A stretch of 47,007 bases of DNA from Ruminococcus sp. (GTDB lineage Bacteria; Bacillota; Clostridia; Oscillospirales; Ruminococcaceae): positions 1 through 47,007 of the forward strand of contig NZ_JAILNU010000006.1 of the NCBI RefSeq assembly GCF_024691275.1, read 5' to 3'. Positions 42,323-47,007 of the stretch are shown here, one piece after another. The notes under the pieces are model-generated. The model searched no databases. It was given only the letters and a program-made list of their open reading frames with translations, and was not told the origin of the DNA. The stretch's first letter is position 1. Each line of letters opens with the position of its first letter. The translations under genes and the position numbers were made by a program.

Positions 42323-43027
42323 ATGAGATATGCATTAAAAAGAAGGCTGCTGCACCTGTTCTTCCCGACCCGATGCCCCATATGCGGCTGCATAATAGGA
42401 GCTATGGACAGATTCTGCACAGACTGCTCCGATAAGCTGAACGTTTATGATGACTGTCTTAGCATTGAAGGCGCTGAGAGCTTTACTGCCGCTTTCAGAT
42501 ATGACGACACTTCTAAGCCTGCAATATTTCTCCTGAAACGCGGCGTGGACGGAAATGCAGCGTATGCACTCGGCGGAGCTCTGGCTGACAGGATAAAAGC
42601 CGACGGTATCGCAGACTGTATCGACGTTATAATCCCTGCACCCATGCACCGAAAAGACATAAGGCGCAGAGGTTTCAATCAGGCAGTTCTTATAGCCCGT
42701 GAGGTCGGACGGGAGCTCGATATCTCCGTCGATGAAAAGGCAGTCTCCAAAACACGCCTTACTCAGGCACAGAAGCAGCTGGACAGACTTTCCAGAACAA
42801 TGAATCTAAAGAACGCTTTTACCGCCGATCCCTCCCGACTGAAAGGCAAACGTGTACTGTTGGTCGATGACATATGCACAACGGGCAGCACTCTCCGCGA
42901 GATAACCTCTGTCATAAAGAAAAACGGCGCAGCTTCTGTCAGATGTGCCTGCTGCTGTAAGACCTACAGGAATGATCCCAAAGGAACTTCTGAACGAGTA
43001 TCGCAAAATGCTCAGCCCAAAACATAA
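42323..43027 (+). CDS. comF: ComF-family phosphoribosyltransferase-like protein
   Basis: A 234-residue ComFC-type protein, used in DNA uptake during competence and present in most Firmicutes. An N-terminal zinc finger (CPICG about residue 18 and CTDC) is followed by a type I phosphoribosyltransferase fold with RRRGFNQA and the PRPP-binding loop VLLVDDICTTGSTL near 175. The last 25 residues are unconserved. ATG 42323 follows AGGTGATG; a longer frame to 42230 would run through two hairpins. No comFA helicase gene is adjacent. Confidence 0.88.
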   Translation: MRYALKRRLLHLFFPTRCPICGCIIGAMDRFCTDCSDKLNVYDDCLSIEGAESFTAAFRYDDTSKPAIFLLKRGVDGNAAYALGGALADRIKADGIADCIDVIIPAPMHRKDIRRRGFNQAVLIAREVGRELDISVDEKAVSKTRLTQAQKQLDRLSRTMNLKNAFTADPSRLKGKRVLLVDDICTTGSTLREITSVIKKNGAASVRCACCCKTYRNDPKGTSERVSQNAQPKT

Positions 43028-43063
43028 TAAAACTGCGGTTTTAACATCTTGAACAGCTAAACC

Positions 43064-43100
43064 AAAGCCCCGAAGCATCGCAAAACACTTCGGGGCTTTT
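43064..43100. terminator. Bidirectional terminator
   Basis: AAAGCCCCGAAG pairs with CTTCGGGGCTTT between convergent genes ending at 43027 and 43102. Confidence 0.9.
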
Positions 43101-43101
43101 A

Positions 43102-44721
43102 TCATCTCTTTTTCTGGAATTCCTTTATGTCATATATCGGGTCGCTGCCTGACAGATTTGCATAAAACGCAAGTATCACCGAGGCATCTGACGAATCCAC
43201 AAAGCCGTCGCTGTTTACGTCAGCCGCCTTGTTCTGGCGTGGGTCAGTGAATGAAGATGCTTCGCCAATGGACTGCAATGCGTATTCCTTGAGGACCGTC
43301 GATGCGTCAACTGCATCAACGAACTTGTCATTGTTTACATCGCCGAGAATATAATCAAGGTTTGCAAGAACCTTTATACCTCCCCTATCAAGACCACTGC
43401 TGAATATGTACTTTGTCATGGCATCTGCCTTTTCGTCATACGCATAATTGCTGAAAAGCGGCTGTAACTTGCCGTATTTGGACTTTCCAATCTCAAAGGT
43501 GAACTCGTCCCCTGCCTTGCAGTCATCAGGGAGAGTTACATCTATCGTCCACATTACGCCGTCCTTGCCGAGGTCAGCCTTACCGCTGGTGCTCAGCACA
43601 ACGAAGTCCCCTGTATCGCCCATTACATTTACAGCGGTAAGCTCGTCTATAGCCGCACCCTTCTTGATCTCGCCTATCTTCAAGCGCTTGTCGTAGTATA
43701 CATATAATAATGTATCACAGTAGAGCTTGTCCGCGCCTTCAACGGATATAACGAGCTGTTCCTTTCTGCCCACAGCATCTTCAAAATAGACCTCTGTGCG
43801 GCTGAGTCTGAACTCAGGCTTTCCCTGCTGAGCTGCTCTGCTTGTGGTAGTGGAAGTAGTTGTCGAAGTTGTTGTGGTGGAAGTTGTACTCGTAGTTGTG
43901 GTAGTGGGCTTCGATGTTGTGGAAGTCGTACTCGTTGTCGTGGTAGTGGGCTTCGATGTTGTGGAGGTCTTACTCGTAGTCGTGGTAGTGGGCTTCGATG
44001 TTGTGGAAGTCTTACTCGTAGTCGTGGTAGTGGGCTTCGATGTTGTGGAAGTCTTACTTGTGGTCGTGGTAGTGGGCTTCGATGTTGTGGAAGTCTTACT
44101 TGTAGTCGTGGTAGTGGGCTTCGATGTTGTGGAAGTCGTACTCGTTGTCGTTGTCATGGGAGCCGGAGCAACAGAAGTAGTTGTTAAGACAGGCTGCTCA
44201 TTCCTGATAGTTCTGCTTATGTAGTTGTACCTCATTGCATAATCGAGAGCCATTGAACCTCTGTAGCTGCGGATTATTCCGTTATATCTTGATGCTTTGC
44301 CGTCCGCAGCAGCTGCATTGCATATTGTATCTCCGCTGTCATATATCTTGCATTCCGAGTTGTATATCTCTATCTCGTCAAGCTTTGAGCAGTTCCTGAA
44401 AGCGTCTTTTTTTATCTCGGCAACACTTGCAGGAAGCTTTATAAAGGTTATCGCCGAACCGTCAAAAGCAGTTTCGTCAATAACAGTCACGGGCAGTCCT
44501 GAAATATTCGTCTCCACTGTGATCTCGTCCTTTGCAGCTTTACCGCTGTATAGCTCAACGTGATCGCTGTACTTTCGGTATATCACGTCACCTACCGATA
44601 CTGTGGAATAGCCGAAAGTATCTGTCTTAACTATGTCCTCGCCGACTGTACTTGCCGCAGGAACTGAACCTGCCATGATAAAAGCTGCGATAGCTGCTGA
44701 TATTACTCTATTAAGCTTCAT
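43102..44721 (-). CDS. LRR-cohesin-dockerin surface protein (scaffoldin-like adaptor)
   Basis: A 539-residue secreted protein. Signal peptide (about 1-24); a BspA-type leucine-rich repeat region (about 50-130, with ISGLPVTVIDETAF and ITFIKLPASVAEIKKDAF); a Thr-rich linker (179-294) of six 14-residue units; a cohesin-like beta domain (about 301-452); and a dockerin (457-530) with two canonical calcium loops, DVNNDKFVDAVD (461) and DVNSDGFVDSSD (501). Cohesin plus dockerin is the plan of adaptor scaffoldins, which link enzymes to a larger scaffold. The cohesin call is by general pattern and less certain than the dockerin. AGGGAGG precedes ATG. It lies 44 bases after the GT2 gene. Confidence 0.85.
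   Translation of the reverse strand: MKLNRVISAAIAAFIMAGSVPAASTVGEDIVKTDTFGYSTVSVGDVIYRKYSDHVELYSGKAAKDEITVETNISGLPVTVIDETAFDGSAITFIKLPASVAEIKKDAFRNCSKLDEIEIYNSECKIYDSGDTICNAAAADGKASRYNGIIRSYRGSMALDYAMRYNYISRTIRNEQPVLTTTSVAPAPMTTTTSTTSTTSKPTTTTTSKTSTTSKPTTTTTSKTSTTSKPTTTTTSKTSTTSKPTTTTTSKTSTTSKPTTTTTSTTSTTSKPTTTTTSTTSTTTTSTTTSTTTSRAAQQGKPEFRLSRTEVYFEDAVGRKEQLVISVEGADKLYCDTLLYVYYDKRLKIGEIKKGAAIDELTAVNVMGDTGDFVVLSTSGKADLGKDGVMWTIDVTLPDDCKAGDEFTFEIGKSKYGKLQPLFSNYAYDEKADAMTKYIFSSGLDRGGIKVLANLDYILGDVNNDKFVDAVDASTVLKEYALQSIGEASSFTDPRQNKAADVNSDGFVDSSDASVILAFYANLSGSDPIYDIKEFQKKR
43901..44152 (-). repeat. Six 42-bp tandem repeats
   Basis: The unit begins GTAGTGGGCTTCGATG (plus strand) at 43901, 43943, 43985, 44027, 44069 and 44111, exactly 42 bp apart with a few substitutions each, and encodes 14 residues of the form SKPTTTTTSKTSTT. 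Copy number should vary among strains without breaking the frame. Confidence 0.95.
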
Positions 44722-44744
44722 ACTTACCTCCCTGATATAATAAA

Positions 44745-44763
44745 CTGCCGAAGTCTCGGCAGA
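44745..44763 (-). terminator. Hairpin between the GT2 and adaptor genes
   Basis: CTGCCGA-GACTT-CGGCAG on the minus strand, followed by TTTATT. It follows the GT2 stop and precedes the adaptor ribosome site, so it may reduce read-through. Confidence 0.65.
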
Positions 44764-44765
44764 AT

Positions 44766-45509
44766 TTATTTTTTGTCGTTATAATCGTAAAAAAGCTCGT
44801 CCATGAGCTTGTCATAGCCGCTTCTGTCTCCGAAGGCAGCTTTTATCAGAGCGCCTGCATTTCTGAATATGAGCTTGAAATACAGCAAGTCTCCCATATC
44901 GTCAAACTTCCTTGTGGAATTGATGAGGTGATTTTTCTTCAGACAGCCATACCTCCTGCCAATCGACTTCCCGTATGCTCTCAGAGCCTTTGCAGTAGCG
45001 ATATCCTCGCCTGCCTTTTTATCGGCAAAGCCTCCCACAGCCTCAAAGCTTGACTTTTCAGCCCAGAATATACCGCAGTACAGTCCCGTCAGTCCGAAAC
45101 CTGCACGGCACATCATATCATTGAGCCATAACGGAAACGAATAACGCTCGAAGCGAATGGGCGCTCCGCCGCCAATGTACTTTCTGCTGTTGAGCATACC
45201 AAGAACTTCACGGATAGTCCCGTCAGTCATGCGGTTATCGCAGTCGATGGTCATTATCACCCTTCCTTGCGCAGCCCTGATGCCTGCATTTCGCACAGAT
45301 GCTATGCACCTGCTCTCATCTGAAATGACCCGCGCACCGTTTTCAGCAGCAAGCTCTGCCGTTAAGTCGGTGCATCTGTTGCATACAACGATGATCTCAA
45401 CACCGCACTTTACACGAGAAGCCGCCTGTTTTATGGAATCAATGCATCTTACCACATATTTTTCCTCATTATGTGCAGGCACGATCACTGATACAGCTAT
45501 TTTACCCAT
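44766..45509 (-). CDS. Family 2 glycosyltransferase
   Basis: A 247-residue GT-A enzyme. SVIVPAHNEEKYVVRCIDSI is the nucleotide-sugar-binding start, TIDCDNRM the metal-binding DxD region near residue 93, and AGEDIATAKALRAYG carries the ED catalytic site of inverting GT2 enzymes. No transmembrane helix is clear. Donor and acceptor cannot be read. Start ATG 45509 has GGAGGAG 13 bases upstream. It may be transcribed with the downstream cohesin-dockerin protein, which would suit a role in glycosylating Thr-rich linkers; that is speculation. Confidence 0.85.
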   Translation of the reverse strand: MGKIAVSVIVPAHNEEKYVVRCIDSIKQAASRVKCGVEIIVVCNRCTDLTAELAAENGARVISDESRCIASVRNAGIRAAQGRVIMTIDCDNRMTDGTIREVLGMLNSRKYIGGGAPIRFERYSFPLWLNDMMCRAGFGLTGLYCGIFWAEKSSFEAVGGFADKKAGEDIATAKALRAYGKSIGRRYGCLKKNHLINSTRKFDDMGDLLYFKLIFRNAGALIKAAFGDRSGYDKLMDELFYDYNDKK

Positions 45510-45550
45510 AAATGGCTCATCTCCTCCGAAGTTGACTATAATACTCTATT

Positions 45551-45579
45551 ATTATAAGCTTTTAATTAATAAAAGTCAA
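45551..45579 (-). promoter_or_regulatory. Promoter of the GT2 gene
   Basis: On the minus strand TTGACT, 17-bp spacer, TATAAT; about 40 bases before the ATG. Confidence 0.85.
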
Positions 45580-45754
45580 TAGCAGCGCGGACGACAACCG
45601 TTCGTCCCTGCAACAGGCTCATGTTACATATATTCAGATCCGTCCGTGATATCGGACACGATCAATTCCATCTTCCCCGTTCCGAATTATGCTAAAGGCT
45701 GAGCTCTCTGACTAACCACTAATTGCTGAATCTTAAAAAACTTTAAAAAAATGC

Positions 45755-45783
45755 TTGACAACTACAATTATATATGTTAAAAT
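45755..45783 (+). promoter_or_regulatory. Promoter of the rpmG-secE-nusG cluster
   Basis: TTGACA, 17-bp spacer, TAAAAT, about 100 bases before the rpmG ATG. Confidence 0.85.
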
Positions 45784-45789
45784 GGAAGT

Positions 45790-45870
45790 ACCTCGTTGGG
45801 GGTCTATTTTTTTGTCCCGGTGCGAGGGAGGCAAACAACCTACCTTCGGTAACGAAGGAAGTACTAATTC
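45790..45870 (+). promoter_or_regulatory. Structured leader of rpmG
   Basis: Two stems are visible: CCTCG (from 45792) with CGAGG (45823-45827), closing a G-, T- and C-rich loop, and CCTTCG-GTAA-CGAAGG. A leader of about 90 bases of this kind could carry ribosomal-protein control; I cannot match it to a named leader family. Confidence 0.4.
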
Positions 45871-45883
45871 AGGAGGTGCCGAT

Positions 45884-46033
45884 ATGAGAGTAAAGGTTAC
45901 TTTAGCTTGCACAGAGTGCAAACAGCGCAACTATGTTTCCAAGAAAAACAAGAAGAACGACCCTGACAGAATCGAAATGATGAAGCATTGCAAGTTCTGC
46001 AGAAAGCATACTCTTCACAGGGAAACAAAGTAA
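45884..46033 (+). CDS. rpmG: 50S ribosomal protein L33
   Basis: A 49-residue large-subunit protein. CTEC (about 9-12) and CKFC (about 35-38) give the four-Cys, zinc-binding form of L33. [13 protein letters not shown] is family-typical. AGGAGGTG lies upstream of ATG. First gene of the rpmG-secE-nusG-rplK order found across Firmicutes; 15 bases to secE. Confidence 0.95.
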   Translation: MRVKVTLACTECKQRNYVSKKNKKNDPDRIEMMKHCKFCRKHTLHRETK

Positions 46034-46048
46034 TCGGAAGGGGTATTT

Positions 46049-46282
46049 ATGGCTAAAGATACAACTTCAGAAAAGAAGTCCGAGAAAAAGGAAGGCGGAA
46101 AACTCCGCAAATGGTTCAAGGACCTCAAAATCGAATTCAAAAAAGTGGTTTGGCCAACCAAGAAGACAGTTGTCAACAACACCTCAGTTGTTGTGGGCGT
46201 TATAGTCGCTTCAGCTGCACTTGTTGGAATCATCGATCAGTGCTTTCTTTTCGTACTGCGTCTTATCTATAACGCAGGCTAA
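46049..46282 (+). CDS. secE: Preprotein translocase subunit SecE
   Basis: A 77-residue single-span membrane protein of the SecYEG channel. After a charged start, FKDLKIEFKKVVWPTKKTV is the conserved SecE amphipathic segment; the transmembrane helix is about 43-72. Single-helix length is usual in Gram-positives. Ribosome site GGAAGGGG lies upstream. It precedes nusG by 27 bases. Confidence 0.95.
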   Translation: MAKDTTSEKKSEKKEGGKLRKWFKDLKIEFKKVVWPTKKTVVNNTSVVVGVIVASAALVGIIDQCFLFVLRLIYNAG

Positions 46283-46309
46283 TTTCTAAAGGAGATCAGG
46301 AGGAATATT

Positions 46310-46837
46310 ATGTCAGAAGCAGCAAAGTGGTATGTTATCCACACGTATTCAGGCTATGAGAATAAGGTAGCTCAGAATATTGAAAAGGTTGTCGAAAACC
46401 GTAAGCTTCATGAACTTATCCAAGAGGTCAGAGTCCCTACAGAAAAAGCTACTGAGATCACAGACGGCAAAACCAAGGAAGTAGAACGCAAGACCTATCC
46501 GGGCTACGTTCTCGTAAAAATGATAATGAACGATGACTCATGGTACGTCGTTAGAAATACCAGAGGCTGTACAGGCTTCGTCGGACCCGCTTCAGAGCCT
46601 ACTCCCCTTTCGGAAGAGGAAGTTCAGAAGCTCTTCGGTATTGAGGTAGCATCAGTTACCGTCAATTTCAAGGTCGGCGATAGTGTGCGTATCTCGGGTA
46701 CTGCTATGGACGGATTCATCGGCGTTGTTCAGAACATCAATCTCGACGATCGCTCAGTAGATCTTCTTGTATCTATGTTCGGTCGTGAAACTCCTACTAC
46801 CCTGCCTATAAGCCAGGTAGTTCTGGTAGAGGATTAA
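46310..46837 (+). CDS. nusG: Transcription antitermination/termination factor NusG
   Basis: A 175-residue RNA polymerase-binding factor that suppresses or fixes pausing. The NGN domain (about 5-110) starts with KWYVIHTYSGYENKVAQN and has TYPGYVLVKM and RNTRGCTGFVG; the C-terminal KOW domain (about 122-175) has FKVGDSVRISGTAMDGFIGVV. Standard length. AGGAGG precedes ATG. Confidence 0.96.
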   Translation: MSEAAKWYVIHTYSGYENKVAQNIEKVVENRKLHELIQEVRVPTEKATEITDGKTKEVERKTYPGYVLVKMIMNDDSWYVVRNTRGCTGFVGPASEPTPLSEEEVQKLFGIEVASVTVNFKVGDSVRISGTAMDGFIGVVQNINLDDRSVDLLVSMFGRETPTTLPISQVVLVED

Positions 46838-46850
46838 TTCAGGTCAAAAA

Positions 46851-46913
46851 GAACCCATTAGCTTAGGGGTTCAGTGGGAGAGGTAAAATAATTCTTGCCT
46901 CGCCATTTACCAC
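46851..46913 (+). promoter_or_regulatory. Structured rplK leader
   Basis: A hairpin GAACCC/GGGTTC (46851-46872) is followed by an element in which GTGG pairs with CCAC, and either GAGG pairs with CCTC or GGTAAA with TTTACC. This GTGGGAG...ACCAC layout before rplK is familiar from Firmicutes; control by L1 binding is an inference from E. coli. Confidence 0.45.
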
Positions 46914-46933
46914 ATTTATGGAGGTGCGAATAC

Positions 46934-47007
46934 ATGGCACAGAAAGTAGTTGGCTACATTAAGCTTCAGATCGCAGCAGGAAAGGCTACTCCTGCACCAC
47001 CTGTTGG
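46934..47007 (+). CDS. rplK: Ribosomal protein L11, 5' part
   Basis: The first 24 codons of L11 run off the right edge. MAQKVVGYIKLQIAAGKATP and the following APPVG match the L11 N-terminal domain, whose Pro-rich switch follows here. GGAGGTGCGAATAC precedes the ATG. Placed after nusG, as expected. Confidence 0.95.
   Translation, partial: MAQKVVGYIKLQIAAGKATPAPPV

Larger units (their letters stand above)
45510..45883. other. 374-base divergent gap GT2 / rpmG
   Basis: Contains the GT2 promoter (45551-45579), two small hairpins (45589-45607 and 45642-45657) with no T-run, the rpmG promoter (45755-45783) and the rpmG leader. No gene found. Confidence 0.7.

Noticed and set aside
43901-44152. Possible CRISPR array
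   Set aside because: Units are tandem without spacers, lie in a coding frame and encode a Thr-rich linker.
43844-44224. Val-rich 126-residue plus-strand frame
   Set aside because: Reverse reading of the Thr-rich linker repeats; composition is produced by the 42-bp repeat.

Overview
The window looks like a chromosome segment of a cellulolytic, spore-forming Clostridia member close to Ruminococcus (Oscillospiraceae). The pointers are two secreted proteins with Thr-rich linkers and C-terminal dockerins (32005-33867 and 43102-44721), a GH130 mannoside phosphorylase, a complete spoIIA sporulation operon, and Firmicutes gene orders (DUF1934-argS; ftsE-ftsX-PcsB-like-ctpA; greA-lysS; rpmG-secE-nusG-rplK). 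I assign the genus from these traits only; no search was run.

Region 1 (1 to about 9450) is an integrated mobile element whose left end lies outside the window. It ends at the 3' side of an initiator tRNA-fMet gene (9451-9527, minus strand), with the tyrosine integrase nearest the tRNA. A plus-strand operon carries a 65-residue protein, a D5/P4-type SF3 helicase with a repetitive Pro-rich N terminus and no visible primase domain, an SF2 helicase with an N-terminal Cys cluster, an excisionase-like HTH protein and an integrase with an extra HTH inserted in it. Divergent from this operon is a minus-strand pair: an unrecognised 579-residue protein and a DnaQ-like exonuclease. A perfect 27-bp palindrome sits just before the ribosome binding site of the 579-residue gene. 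At the left edge is the end of a second, degenerate tyrosine-recombinase-like gene. This element is the most likely place for something undescribed.

Region 2 (9.5-13.9 kb) holds three GNAT acetyltransferases in a row, galactokinase, and a divergently placed GH130 phosphorylase: use of galactose and mannan breakdown products.

Region 3 (13.9-31.3 kb) is mostly housekeeping: a Ddl-family protein lacking several catalytic residues, DUF1934-argS, a PucR/CdaR-type regulator, the ftsEX cell-wall hydrolase module with a PcsB-like M23 protein and a CtpA protease, greA-lysS, a coiled-coil membrane protein, then on the minus strand lepA, two small membrane proteins and hemW. A highly folded 130-base repeat lies after lysS.

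Region 4 (31.3-45.5 kb) mixes surface and degradative genes with cell biology: a secreted peptidoglycan-binding protein, a GH5-dockerin endoglucanase, a SUKH-like protein, spoIIAA-spoIIAB-sigF interrupted by a repeat with inverted ends, a flavodoxin/ferredoxin protein with a flavin reductase, a BofC-like protein, a class A PBP with a Gly-rich tail, an RNA methyltransferase, a ComF protein, an LRR-linker-cohesin-dockerin protein and a GT2 glycosyltransferase. Region 5 (45.5 kb to the end) is the start of the rpmG-secE-nusG-rplK cluster.

Many sigma-A promoters with 17-bp spacers and many rho-independent terminators are readable directly and are listed.
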